A DNA stretch of 64,000 bases from Ligustrum vulgare (GCA_963555705.1 OY743169.1:1185501-1249500); one strand, 5' to 3'. Positions 36,081-47,724 are shown, numbered from the stretch's first letter. Numbers and translations are program-made. The notes: generated by a model not told the origin, from the sequence alone.

Positions 36081-36626
36081 TTTTTTTTTTTTTCATTATT
36101 GATGGCTCAATTTCAATTATTTGTTGCAAGTCTCACATTATTTTTCATTGTTTTATGTCCAATAAAATTTATTTTATTTAAACTATGTGTGTTTTGTATT
36201 ATTTAAAAAATGTTACAATAAGCAGGGTTCGAGATAAGGCAATAACGGAAACACAACAAAAAAACCAACAATAAAGTAAAGAACACAATCGATTTTTATG
36301 CTCGAAGGCCCGAGTTCACCCAATCACTGGCTACTTCTCATTTGAAGCTCCACTTTTAATGGATTGTGGCTTCATTTATTAATAGATTCACAAAGAATTA
36401 CAGTTTACAAAGAGATTTGAGACAGATCGCTCAAGAAACCCCAAATGCAGAACTCAATCTCGCTTAAAATGACACAAAGTAACAAATACTAAATTTGCCT
36501 CACTATCAACCGCTCAAAATGCAACAGGGGACCTAGTAAATCAAATATTTACTAAGTATTCACTCAGAAATTTGAAGAAATCACGAAGAAGTTCAGCCAA
36601 AAAGGTTGGAGACACACACACACACA

Positions 36627-36688
<62 letters not shown>

Positions 36689-36943
36689 GGTTTTAATCTG
36701 AATGGCAGAGTCTGGAGACTCAAGAGACGCTCCCCAAGGTAAAAGGATCAATCAGCGGCCAAGATCAGCTCATCATCATCAGACGGCTCAGATCAAAATG
36801 CATAGGATCATGCATTTCAGTTTTAAAAAAAAAACTTAAGGAAGAAAAGTGTTCAAGTAGAATAAAAGATAAAAACGACTGAAAATTTAAAACTTATCCT
36901 TTATCAATATTTAACAGACTTAAACATGATTTAAACTTACTTA
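36081..36943. other. Spacer with (AC)n and (GA)n tracts
   Basis: Might be the 3' LTR of the decayed Copia element whose RT fragment follows, but no second LTR copy is visible to prove it. Confidence 0.25.
36631..36685. repeat. (GA)27 microsatellite
   Basis: Preceded by an (AC)n run at 36611-36627. On the minus strand it gives a false Leu-Ser ORF. Confidence 0.95.
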
Positions 36944-37498
36944 CAGGAAACCCTTTCAATTTAATACCTTCAGAACTCCTTCTATAGGTCAATCCATTGT
37001 CTGCAATACCTTTCATATATCTTATAAGGCATTTTAAGGCATCCCAGTGGTTCTGACCAGGGTTAGACAATATCTACTCAACATACTAATGGAATGTGCA
37101 GTATCTGGCCGGTGCAAACCATGGTGTACATAATAGACCCACAGCATTAGAATAAGGCACATTCTTCATACACTCAAACTCATGCTTAGATTTAGGACAT
37201 TTTTAGTCAAAATAAAATGATTGGCTAATGGGATACTACAAGTTTTAACATTTAACATACTAAACTTATTCACAATTTTCAAAACATAAGCAGATTGAAT
37301 CAGCCAAAGTACATTTTTAGGTCCGTCCCTAAGGATTTCCATACCTAAAATCCTTTTAGCACTTCCTAGATCTTTCATATCAAATTCGGAAAACAGAGCA
37401 AATTTAACAGTTTTGATCTGATTCATGCAGGGATTGATTAGCAATATATCATCCACATACAGTAATAAGAACACACATTTTTCAATTTCATATTGCAA
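36944..37498 (-). pseudogene. Ty1/Copia reverse transcriptase fragment
   Basis: The frame at 37166-37498 contains LLYVDDILL, the RT catalytic motif, followed by FDMKDLGSAKRILGMEI and PLANHF, the usual Copia RT-to-RNase H sequence. Below 37166 the similarity continues in shifted frames (VPYSNAVG, then MYTMVCTGPD, SRYC). The N-terminal RT, integrase and gag are absent; the right edge at about 37500 abuts the NIPA pseudogene. No function expected. Confidence 0.85.
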
Positions 37499-37524
37499 TT
37501 ATCAGAGCTTACAGTTGGTGTAAT

Positions 37525-38262
37525 GAGGCAAGAAAAACTATTTCTTTCCCAAGGGATATGTAGCCTCTTGGCAGAGTGGAAGCTATATCATGATGTTTTT
37601 GTCGATGAAGGCAAGGCATAAGAAAATGAGGGAAAATGGAAGTATTATTTTGCAAAAACTAACCTACCCGGTTTAGTTCATACCTTCTTGCAGATGTTTA
37701 ACTACATGGAACCCAATATAAAGCATGATTAGACTTTATTTTACAGCACTGAATCCCAAATGATAATATAATGAATGAATAAAAAAAAAAAAAAGGAATA
37801 GGTTTTATTAAACTTACTTGTTGCTGTTTGACATATTGATAATCTATTTTCATTATCTTAATTTTATATTTATTTGTAATCTTCTCATTAAATGAAGCCT
37901 GAGGAGGATATGGGTCTTTGCTAGAGCTACGTACTTTGGTGGATTGGCGTGGTAAGTAGTAATTCTTGCCTCTCAGATTCCGTATATATATATACCTTTC
38001 TTTTTGGGAGTTATTATTTTTATTTTTTATTTTTTTATCTGAATGGAGTTATTTCATATGATAAACTGAAGTAGAGTTGTTCTAGTTTGTGCTACTACTA
38101 TCATTATTTATAAGTTGTAATCAAACCATAGCATATATATTGGGATTTTAAAGTGACTATTTGAATACCATAAATCTGTTGATACCTTAAAGATTATTCA
38201 GCACTACCTCAAATTTCACCAAGTGGTGAAATATGGAAACAAAAAGACAATGACGACCTTTT
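37525..38262 (+). pseudogene. Collapsed NIPA pseudogene
   Basis: Matches the intact NIPA gene at 51434-57090 in three blocks. First, intron 1 sequence (37525-37897, compare 52090-52616). Second, exon 2 (37898-37954), with a 4-base insertion relative to the intact exon. Third, the end of intron 2 joined directly to the end of intron 8 and exon 9 (38193-38262), with a 10-base deletion. Exons 1 and 3-8 are missing. The order and strand fit a partial duplication followed by an internal deletion rather than a retrocopy, since introns are kept. Confidence 0.8.
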
Positions 38263-38584
38263 CCCTCGAACCTATCTTCCAAGTGTTTTTATGGGAGATT
38301 ATTTGGAGTGAAAAATAATTTTTGTGAAGAGCCTGAGGTGAAAAGGGTTTTTTCTTCTTCTTTCAACATCCCAGGCTCGATAGATGTACTTTTTTTTTTT
38401 TCCTTCTAAATCAGTTTATAAACTACACAATTTTCAAAATCTTTTAGTGACGCGATCCCAGTCGAGGAATCTCGTCGAAACGCGGAATAACGAAATTTAA
38501 AACCTAAGGAAAGATCTAAATCAGATCTGACACGAAAAATAACAAGAACATGAATAATTGAACAGAAATTAAAAGATAGATTGA

Positions 38585-38725
38585 CGATAGGACCTTGACC
38601 CAAGATTCACGACGCAAGAAATTGACGATGCGGAATCGAGATCCAAGGTTTTCGAAACACCACAAGAACTTGTCAATTTCCTTGATAAAAATTACAACGC
38701 CACAAGTACAACGCCAGCCAGTACT
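38585..38725 (-). repeat. LTR fragment of the 1-2853 element family
   Basis: GATTCACGACGC ... TTGACGATGCGGAAT ... TTTTCGAAACACCACAAG ... TTCCTTGATAA matches the reverse complement of LTR positions ~430-560. It stops abruptly at the start of host-like sequence near 38725. Confidence 0.6.
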
Positions 38726-38891
38726 GCATCTAACGCGGTACTGAGATCTTCATTTCTTCAGCCATATTAAAGAATTATTATCAGTCCTCTGAAACGACTT
38801 GGTCAACCAAATTCTCTAGTTGTTTCCATCCCCTCCTTCTTCCATTCAATTTCTGTGCAGTTCCATCGAGTTGGAAAAGTGAGCAACTAAA

Positions 38892-39029
38892 ATGAGGATT
38901 CAGGACAAATACTCTAAAGTGCCATTTTCCAGTACCACAATTCATGCATGCGCTGAATCTGGAGATCTCGTTGCCTTTCAGAGGTTACTTCAGAAAGACC
39001 CTTCTCGTCTTCATGGAAGAAGCCTTATG
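38892..39029 (+). pseudogene. Exon 1 of an ankyrin-repeat/CfxQ-like AAA ATPase gene, isolated
   Basis: 46 codons: an N-terminal tail, then [19 protein letters not shown], a first ankyrin-type helix pair. The exon ends at ...SLM, followed by GTAACATATC as a splice donor. Family knowledge: plant proteins with this N-terminus carry ankyrin repeats followed by a CbbX/CfxQ-type AAA domain, and exon 1 ends at a similar Met. I find no further exons downstream in the window, only a (CT)56 tract and LTR sequence. The upstream 150 bp is pyrimidine-rich, like a genuine 5' leader. Probably a broken gene or a captured exon; an intact gene with a very long intron reaching beyond the window is less likely. 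Confidence 0.65.
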
Positions 39030-39035
39030 GTAACA

Positions 39036-39154
<119 letters not shown>

Positions 39155-39395
39155 AGTAGCCCGGAACATAGCTCAATAGTTGTAAGGTAAGAATGAGAAA
39201 TCTCAGTTGGGCTTGCATTTGGAGGGTGGGAGTTTGAATCTTGTCAAAGTAATGGATGAGGATCCTTATAAGAAGCACAGTTAAATAGTAAGTTATGATC
39301 AACTTTGTTCCACTGAGACACATCCTGCCATTTACATCCTCTACAAAAATCCTCAGAGGCCGTAAAAGCTCCTAAGATTGGAAAAGCTCCTAAAG

Positions 39396-39999
39396 TTTTC
39401 GAAACACCACAAGTACAACGCCACAAATATTTCCACAATATTTGATAGGTCGGATTTGTTCTTGAAGAACACAAAAGGGACTCCTCTCAACCTTTCAATT
39501 GGAGAAAACTCTCTCAACTATATTAATCTCAAAATCAATCTTAACTGTTTTTTACAATGAATTGAAAAGCGTATAAATAAGCAAAATAACCTAACATCTA
39601 ATTTACTCAAAATAGAATTCTAATTATGCTAAAATTCTAAAATAGGAAAATAACCTAAAATAATAAAAGGAAATAAATTAATTGAGAAATCCGGAAAATC
39701 TGGAAAATCTTGAGTTACGGCCGTGAATATTAGTTTACGGCCGTAACGAATATTCTGCCTCAAATTCTAATCATGTGTTACGGCCGTGATCAATTTCAAT
39801 TCCATTTTTACGGCCGTGAGGAATATCTTTACGGCCGTGAATCAGTTTCTGCCTTATTGTTTGATTTCCTGCCTCGGCTCGATCCTTTCGCCTTCTCGGC
39901 TCGACCCCAACACGGAACTTGCTCCGTTTTGAACGTAGATCACTATCATATTGTCGATGGCTCGACTTCGCCCTTCGATGCCTGGTCCGGATCACATCA
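39396..39999 (-). repeat. Solo LTR fragment, relative of the 1-2853 family
   Basis: On the minus strand it starts TGATGTGATCCGGACC like the LTR at 2065, then carries five ACGGCCGT palindromes (39718-39838), then TTAGAATTCTATTTTGAGTA and a TATA-like TTATTTATACGC, and ends around TTTTCGAAAACTT. The U5 end is missing. Order of motifs is the same as in the first LTR although most of U3 has diverged. Confidence 0.75.
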
Positions 40000-40004
40000 T
40001 TTAG

Positions 40005-40275
40005 CCTCTGTTTGGAGGCTGGCTGGATTTTATTTAAAAATCAGTTTATTTCACGATTTTGAGGTAGATTGATGATTAAAAAATGGAGAGAGAAAATGTG
40101 TATGGTTAGAGATTGATTTGGAAAATTGTGTAGTTTAAAAATTGGTTTATAAACCAAATTTTTAAAAGATTCGATTTAATCACACATATTTTCTTTTTCC
40201 AATTTTTAACGACCTTTTACTTTAAAATTATAAATAAATCGATTTATAAATCAAACATTGTTATCAAAAGGAAGT
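40005..40275 (+). mobile_element. MITE of the dispersed CACAATTTT family
   Basis: AGCCTCTGTTTGG at the left and a looser inverse at the right; the centre contains both orientations of the CACATATTTTCT...TTTATAAATC segment. Edges approximate. Confidence 0.5.
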
Positions 40276-40589
40276 TTGACTAGATAGGAGAATCACATTG
40301 AATTTGTTTTTATGGTGGATTTTTTGCCCCTGAAATATCTAGTCTAGACTAGTAGTTGTTTAAACTAGAGCAATGCACGCTTTTGGGATGGTGGGTCTGG
40401 AAGAAATCTAAAATCTTGTAGACTGATTAACCGTGACTACCTTGTACACGATTGAAAGCACGTAGAATGCAGATGAATGAAGGTGGAGAAGCTACTCATA
40501 TTTCATGAAGATTGTGTATGAATGATATTGTGCTTCTATGTACTATTTTGTTTTTATTGTTTGGTGAGTATTGGCCTGTTTTATTTAAA

Positions 40590-41223
40590 CTAGTTTTGCT
40601 GCATGCGTTGCATGTATATTGTTAGTATTTTCCTATAAGAGAAGTTTCGAATAATGATTTCTTGTTTGATACTCTCTCTATCCCATAAAGATAAACTCAT
40701 TTATCATTTTACACGAATTAAGAAAACATAATTGTTATATGTTGGAATTATAAATTTGCTTACATTTTACTTAATATATCCCTACATGTATTTAATTGGA
40801 TGAATAGTGCATCTAATTGTTACCCGCATAGTATTTAATTGGATGATAGTGCCTAAATTGATGAAAATTCAGACAATTTACCCGCATATGTTTAATTGGA
40901 TGAATAGTGCAACAAATTGTTGCCCGCATAGTGTTTAATTGGATGAATAATGCCTAAATTTGATTAATAGCGTTTAATTGCAATTAGATGGATAGTGCCG
41001 TGAATAGTGCCTAAATTAGATGAATAATGTTTAATTTTAATTGGATGAATATTAAATTGGAAGAATAGTGTTTAATTGAAACTTCCAAAATAGTGTTTAA
41101 TTGCAATTGGATGAATAACGTTTAATTTTAATTGGATGAATAGTTAAATTGGAAGAATAGTGTTTTATTGAAAATGAATGAATAGTGTCAATTGAGAAAT
41201 TCAATCTTTTATATATAGAGTGA
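40590..41223 (-). mobile_element. Mini-Helitron
   Basis: On the minus strand it starts TCACTCTATATATAAAAG after an A, and ends CAGCAAAACTAG followed by T. Ahead of the end is the hairpin GCATGCAACGCATGC-like sequence. The 634-bp interior is made of degenerate ~20-60-bp repeats of TTTAATTGGATGAATAGTG (40795-41190). No helicase. Confidence 0.65.
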
Positions 41224-41350
41224 TTACTTGTTGCTTAATATCCAATTATCCATCTAGAAACTAGAATCCATCGAGGGCCTGCTGCAAACTCGACTAGAAC
41301 TATTGACTTAAGCGGGTTAGTGGGGGTGGGGAATGAAAATAATTAATAGC

Positions 41351-42069
41351 TGATGCTGTCAAAAATCCTAACCTTGACGTGGCAGGATCTGATGATATTC
41401 AATTGCTGGAAAAGATCAACGAGCTCGCCTTGGATGACCTGCAAAAAAGGCGAGGAGGATTCTCCCCGTCGCCCCTCCGATGTGATAATTAGTTTTTTGG
41501 AAAAAGGTAGAGAAAATATTTAACTGGAAAAACGTAAAAAATTGTGAATGAATAATTTGATATGAAAAGAACTGTATTTATAGGGCTGAAAAAGCCCATA
41601 ACTTCCTGTATTTAAGGAATGAGTCATTTTGTCATAAACTTACCTTTTAAGAAGAATTCCATACTTATAAGGATTCAGTTTCCTTTTTGTAAAGGGTTTC
41701 CTTGTGGATCATGTATTGTCTTGAGGCTCAAGTATATGGCCCATTAGCGAGACCCAGTGATGAAAGAGGTTGGGAAGCCTGCAAATACGGGCCACAGATA
41801 GGCAAAAAATGATCTTATCTCCAACTGTCAAAATGAAGTAGATCGGGATGACCCCGACCTTCAAGAGACCGGGTGTTTTAATGAGGCAACATCGGTTATT
41901 GTTGAACAGCGAAGAGGTCGGCCATATGCCGACCATGCAGCTTTCAGTAACAGGTCGGTCAAAGGAATTCCATGACCTCAAGAGGTCGGTCAAAGGAAGA
42001 CCATGACCTCAACAGGTCGGGTCGTGGAATTCTCCGTAAATTTAGGGAGTAGGAAAATAATACCGATCA
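41351..42069 (-). repeat. 3' LTR of the Tat element
   Basis: 719 bp, TGATG at the left end and CGATCA at the right (read on the minus strand: TGATCGG...GCATCA). Contains a TATA box on the minus strand (TATAAATA, 41575-41582) and a GGTCGG-7-CCGACC hairpin near 41911. Confidence 0.93.
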
Positions 42070-42243
42070 TTGGCCCCCGTACGTCAGAGATCGGGACAAG
42101 ATTTCTGGGCGCATGACAGGTGTTATATTGAATTTGCCAACTCATCATATTTATTGCTTTTTCCATAAAAGAATTGCCTAGGATGTTGACACGTGGCAGA
42201 AAAAATAACTTTAAGATTTTGAAATTTTTCCCGCCTATTTTGC

Positions 42244-42253
42244 CTATATATAT
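42244..42253 (+). promoter_or_regulatory. TATA-like box of the antisense gene
   Basis: CTATATATAT on the plus strand lies 165 bp before the ATG at 42419 and just outside the LTR, well placed to drive the antisense transcript. Confidence 0.5.
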
Positions 42254-42418
42254 GTGGTCCCTATAACCTCTTTACGTTTACGTTGCAAATTTTGAGAAAT
42301 CAGAGAATTCGTCGGGCGACTCACACGACCTCTACTCCAACAAAAAATTTCTAGCATCTTAGGTACGCTCGGCCTATCCCGACCCCTCTAACTCATTTAT
42401 TATTTATTATAGAAAAGT

Positions 42419-43312
42419 ATGGCCATACGTATGACAGTGGAAGACCTTAGGGAGGTAGAGGACCTAGATGAACCTTTAGAGGTCGAGCCATTAGGATTTT
42501 ACGAGCCCCCACCTGACTTTGATGAGGGTGAGTCTGACAATGGGGAGGAGGTCGAGGAGAACCCTAGGGTAGTGAGGGAACCTAGGAGGGCAGAGCTCAA
42601 GCTACCGACAACCCTTATCTGGCCGACTGTAGGAGGAAGATGCAAGACTCCCTGCATCCAGACCTTGTGAAGAAATATCAATATGAGATCGGTCTAGAGC
42701 GGGGAGTGGAACACATAATGAGCGCGGCTCTCCAGGTAGTTCTTTAAGATTTTGTGGCCATTCTTTAGAGAATATACATATTTACACAGAATTTTTACGA
42801 CTTATTCGCCCGATCTTCAGATGTTGAGCATTACCCGGGGAGTTGCAAACCAAAGCATTGAACGGGGTGAGACTGCGAGTCAGCTAGTGCACTCCGTTCA
42901 ATACGAAGCCACCCGGGCCAATGTTGCCGAGGAGCTGCGTAAAGTTAAGGCAGACCTCGAGGCCGCTCTCCAAGAGCGGGACAATGCTCGAGCTGAAGCT
43001 AGCCGTTACGCAGGGGAGCTCGAGCAGGCTCGGGCATAGGAGCCCCAAATCCAAGCGTCAGCCATATAGTCCTTCAAGGGTTCTGAAGATTACAAGCTTG
43101 CCTTGAGTACGTATGCATTGGAGTCTTATTCCCAAGCAATAAAGCAGGCAAGGGCTTGATGCCTTCAGAAGATGCCCGAGCTAGACACGAGCCCTATGGC
43201 CGCCTTCCCCCTAGGTGCTGATGATCTAGACCTCAGCCCCTTTGAGGAGGAAGATGACGCTGACTGTGAAGTGCTCGAGGAAGCAGAGGAGGGGTCCGGT
43301 GCCGAGGACTGA
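42419..43312 (+). pseudogene. Antisense spliced gene of the Tat element
   Basis: Runs opposite to gag-pol. Exon 1 starts MAIRMTVEDLREVEDLDEPL, very acidic. Near 42615 a frameshift moves to the frame ADCRRKMQDSLHPDLVKKYQ ... GVEHIMSAALQ, ending at 42735. The intron 42736-42820 (85 bp) has GT and TTCAG ends and keeps phase. Exon 2 continues with a coiled-coil-like segment (VAEELRKVKADLEAALQERD), then after stops FKGSEDYKLALSTYALESY and an acidic tail ending EEGSGAED at 43312. In-frame stops are TAG, TAG and TGA. Extra antisense ORFs in the 3' region are reported for Tat-lineage elements; their function is unknown. The coiled coil and acidic tail suggest a protein-protein role, which is inference. 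Confidence 0.65.
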
Positions 43313-43778
43313 AGTAATTGTAAATTCTCATTGTAATGCCCGGGGTATACCTCGTAGCTTTTGTAAAACTCTTTTAATGAATGAATTTGATTTTGTAAGT
43401 TTTTCGCCTTTAAATATTAAGTAGCTTTGATTCCATATCTTGATGATTATATGATCGGGTAAAGACCAACCATCTATTGCAGTTACAACCACGGGTTAAC
43501 ATTTCGCAGTATCAAGATTTAGTTTGAGACAATTGTCTAGCGAGGCCGGGTGAGCCCGATCCTTTCTAGTCGATTTTCTCAAAGATAGGATCACGCTTTT
43601 TACTTGGCAGAATCACAAGGATTGTTTGATAAGGTCGGGTTATGCCGACCTGTAGGATAAATTTGTCAAGATGGAGTCGTGTCCATAACTTGGTAAAATG
43701 GATGTGGTTTTTACAAAGGTCGGTCAATGAGAGCCGGGGCTACCCCGACCTTTCTTAATTTTGAATTTCTGATTTTGA

Positions 43779-44262
43779 AGTAATTTGCAACGTTTTGTCA
43801 TGAGACATTGTAAATTATTTGATGGGAAATAATTTGTAACGCCTTGCCATGAGACCTTGTAAATTATCCGTGGAAGAATAATTTGTAAAGTCTTGTCATG
43901 AGACATTGTAAATTATTTGACGGGAAATAATTTGTAACGCCTTGCCATGAGACCTTGTAAATTATTCGTGGAAGAATAATTTGTAAAGTCTTGTCATGAG
44001 ACATTGTAAATTATTTGATGGGAAATAATTTGTAAAGTCATGTGAATGACCTTGTAAATTATTTGATGAGAAATAATTTGTAACGCCTTACCATGAGATC
44101 TTGTAAATTATCCGTGGAAGAATAATTTGTAAAGTCTTGCCATGAGACATTGTAAATTATTTGATAGGAAATAATTTGTAAAGTCATGTGAATGACCTTG
44201 TAAATTATTTGATGGGAATAATTTGTGAAGTCATGTGAATGACCTTGTAAATTATTTTGATA
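43779..44262 (+). repeat. 49-bp minisatellite in the Tat 3' region
   Basis: About ten units of the form AATAATTTGTAA(C/A)G(C/T)C...CCTTGTAAATTAT. Two sub-types (GCCTTGCCATGAGACC with CCGTGGAAG, and GTCTTGTCATGAGACA with TTTGATGGGA) alternate, giving a ~98-bp higher-order period. A third form (GTCATGTGAATGACC) dominates the right end. Confidence 0.92.
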
Positions 44263-44532
44263 TTTGATCTTTGTTGTGCTAATTCTTTGGAAGAAGTACT
44301 TTTATTAAAGGGGACTGAACGGTGGGCCTCGTTAAAACCTTATCCAGAAAAACCCATTGGGAGAAAATCTGGACAAGGAAAAAGAGTACCCGTCCCTGAC
44401 ACTGAAAGACAAAATAATGGGCACGCAGGCCCGACCATAATATCTGATGATGGACGTGCAAGTCCGAAAACAAAAATAAAAATGGGCGCGCAGGCCCGAC
44501 CTTACTAGGACTTGGTATTAATAGAAATATGA

Positions 44533-45162
44533 TTACTTGTAGTACGGCTTCAAGTTCTCCACATTCCATGGCCGAGGAAGAGGTTTTGAATCCATCGTGC
44601 GGAGGCTGTATGAGCCCTTTCCCGCCTTTCGAATGACTTCATAAGATCCTTCCCAAACAGGCCCAAGTTTCCCTGGTTGATGACCGGCAACCTCACTGCG
44701 ACGAAGGACAAGATCTCCCATTCTGAATTCCCTTTTCTTTACTCGAATATTGAGCTTCTTAGACATGGCCTGTTGGTAAGCTGCTATTCTTAATGATGCA
44801 TTTTCCCTGACTTCCTCTAGAAGATTCAGACTTTCTCTCTGTCCTTCGATGTGGTCGGGAGACCCTGTGGCCATAGTACGGAAGCTTGGAATGGTTACTT
44901 CTACGGGGACAGCGACCTCCATCCCGAAAGCAAGCATGAATGGGGTTTCCCCTGTTTCCGTTTTGAACGTGGTTCGGTTGGTCCAAAGTACTTCTGGGAG
45001 AAGATCGGGCCAATCTCCCTTGGCACTGCCGAGGCGAGTCTTCAAATCTTGTAAGATGAGTCTGTTTGTAACTTCAGCTAACCCATTACTCTGTGGGTGC
45101 GAAACGGAGGTCAACCTGTGTTCTATCCCCAGATTCTTGCAGAATTGCTTGAAGGCTTGGCA
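44533..45162 (-). pseudogene. Integrase C-terminal half of the Tat element
   Basis: Continues from the previous frame after a TAG at 45160-45162. Contains TSVSHPQSNGLAEVTNR, with the Glu that completes the DDE triad, then the long IN tail with RMGDLVLRRSE and GPVWEGSYEV and WNVENLKPYY before the stop at 44533. No chromodomain is apparent, as expected for Tat. Confidence 0.92.
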
Positions 45163-46722
45163 CTAAAATTGTCGCCCATTATCTGTTATTAATGTCTTGG
45201 GAAGACCAAAACGGCAAACTATTGATTTCCACACAAATGCTTCCAACTTTTGTTCTGTGATCACGGCCAGCGGTTCGGCTTCCACCCACTTAGTGAAATA
45301 TTCCAATGCAACTGCCAAGAACTTGACTTGACCCCGGGCTATAGGGAAAGGTCCGAGTATGTCGATTCCCCATTGGGCGAAAAGGTATGGGCACAATATT
45401 GAGGATAGTTCTTCCGCGGGTTGATGTAATCGGGCTTCAAATCTTTGGCACTTGTCACAGGCTTTCACATAACTAAGAGCGTCTTTCTTCATGTTCGGCC
45501 AGTAGTACCCGTATCTTATTAGTTTCAGTGCTAGAGCTCTTGCTCCCTGGTGTCCTCTAAAAATTCCTTCGTGAACCTCGGCCATAGCAAGAGCTGCTCT
45601 TTTTGGAGTTAGGCATCGCAGATAAGGAAGTGTGAAGCTTCGGCGGAACAAGGTATTCTGCAGCAAGGTATACCTCGGGGCCCTTGCTTTAATTTTTCTG
45701 GCCTCTATTTTATCATCTGGCAACCTTCCTGATGTTAGATATTCAATTATTGGATCCATCCAACTGGGCTCATGATCTGAAATATCCATGACCTCGGGTT
45801 GTTGTACTATACTAGACTTATGAAGAGTTCGTACAAACACGGTTCTCTCCAAGTGGTCTAGATTCGAAGAAGTAAGTCTTGACAAAGCATCTGCTTTGTG
45901 ATTGGCGGACCTTGGAATTTTGTCTATGTAGCAAGACTTGAACTTCCTTTGCAAGTCTAAGACCATCATCCTATAAGATGACATTTTCTCATCTTTTGCT
46001 TCAAAAGTGCTGTTGACTTGTTCTACCACTAATTGTGAATCACTTAGGACCTTGACGTGCTCGACCCCTAGATATTGTGCTGCTTGAAGTCCAGCGATTA
46101 CGGCCTCATATTCTGCATCATTATTGGTTGTTGGGAAGTCAAACCGTATTGCACACTGAATTTCCATTGTGCCATCGTCTTTCTTTAATATGATTCTGGC
46201 CCCCGAGCCCGCAGCATTCGATGCTCCATCTACTTGTAAGGTCCATGCGGCCTCTTCCCTGTCATGACCTGTTGGCCCCCGAGGTCTTGGTGAGAGTTCG
46301 ACGACGAAGTCAGCCAAGTCCTGTGCTTTGATAGAAGGTCGAGGTTTGAACTCGATATCATACTCTCCAAGCTCGATTGACCACTTGAGTAGACGGCCGG
46401 ATACATCTGGTTTCTGTAAGATTTGCTTCAAGGGCTGATTTGTGAGGACAGTTACGGCATGGGCTTGAAAGTACGGTCTTAAATTTCTTGCTGCTGTAAC
46501 CAAGGCAAATGTGAGCTGCTCCGCCAGTGTATATCGGGTTTCTGCGTCCAACATCATCTTAATGACGTAATATATCGGTTTTTGAATCTTCTCATCTTCT
46601 TTGACCAAAACGGCGCTCACCGCATGATCTGATACTGCTAGATATAAGAACAGATTGTCCCCTGAATTTGGCTTTACCAGTATCGGAGGTGTTCCCAAGT
46701 ATTCTTTCAACTTCCTGAAGGA
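45163..46722 (-). pseudogene. RNase H, second RNase H and integrase N-terminal region of the Tat element
   Basis: A 515-aa frame. First comes the RT-connected RNase H (LYLAVSDHAVSAVLV, TRYTLAEQ). Then, at about residues 150-280, a second RNase H: WTLQVDGASNAAGSGA, NNDAEYEAVIAGL, VLSDSQLVVEQV and NHKADALSRL provide the D-E-D-D residues. Integrase follows: HEGIFRGH ... CDKC zinc-binding motif, WGIDILGPFP with the first catalytic Asp, and ITDNGRQF with the second. TAG stops interrupt it at both ends (46723-46725 and 45160-45162). The dual RNase H identifies the Tat/Ogre group. Confidence 0.93.
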
Positions 46723-46725
46723 GAC

Positions 46726-47721
46726 CTAGCATTCTTCATCCCATCTGAAGTCCTTGTTTCCTCGAAGAGTTTTGAAGAAGGGAAAACATTTGTCCGCTGC
46801 CCTTGACATAAATCTACCCAATGCTGCTACTCTTCCTGTTAACTTCTGCACCTCCCTGATGTTTCGGGGAGGTTCCATGGATGCTAGGGCTGAGATTTTA
46901 TCTGGATTAGCTTCGATACCTCTCTGAGTGATCATGAATCCCAAGAACTTTCCCGAGCCTACTCCGAAGGCGCACTTTGCAGGATTTAGTTTCATCCGAT
47001 GTTTTCTAAGTGTACTGAATATGTCCTCAAGGTCAGCAATGTGATCTTTCTTTCTTGAGCTTTTTACGACCATATCATCAACGTAGACTTCAATATTAAG
47101 CCCGATGCGTCTGGAGAAGACCATGTTAACCAACCTTTGATTAGTAGCTCCCGCATTCTTCAACCCAAATGGCATGACCTTGTAGCAGTATATTCCTTCA
47201 TCTGCCATGAATGAAGTTTTTTCCTGATCTTCCTGTGCCATTCGAATCTGATGATACCCCGAGAATGCGTCTAAGAAACTGTAAAGTTCGGATCCTGATG
47301 TGGAATCCACCAACCTGTCGATCCTGGGAAGAGGATAACTGTCTTTTGGACATGCTCTATTCAAATCTGTGAAGTCTATACAAACTCGCCACTTTCCATT
47401 TGGCTTCTTTACCAAGACCACATTGGCTAGCCACTCTGGATACTTCACCTCTTTGATGAATCCTGCTTTCAAGAGCTTATCTATTTCCTCTTTTATTATC
47501 TGTCTTCTTTCTGTGGCAAACTGTCTTCTTCGCTGTTTCACGGGCTTCTTGTCGGGCATGACGTTCAGCTTGTGTTCGACAAGCTCGGGATCTATCCCGG
47601 GCATATCTTCAGCACTCCATGCAAATACATCGATATTCTTCTTTAAACATTGTGACAACTCTTCCTTCATCATTTTGGGGAGCTCTTTCCCAATTGTGAA
47701 GCTCTTCCCTTCTGAGACATG
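46726..47721 (-). pseudogene. Reverse transcriptase of the Tat element
   Basis: A 315-aa frame from 47673, probably read from the TAG at 47722. KPVKQRRRQFATERRQII precedes the polymerase fingers (WLANVVLVKKPNGKWRVCID), then SFLDAFSGYHQI with the first catalytic Asp and VYVDDMVVK, the YVDD active site. Ends at TAG 46723-46725 after RWDEEC. Domain is complete and catalytic residues are present. Confidence 0.94.
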
Positions 47722-47724
47722 AAC

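Noticed and set aside
36541..36723. Minus-strand Leu-Ser-rich ORF
   Set aside because: Translation of the (GA)n tract; no gene.
43779..44262. Regular repeats that could look like a CRISPR array
   Set aside because: Units are contiguous without unique spacers, in a plant retrotransposon; it is a minisatellite.
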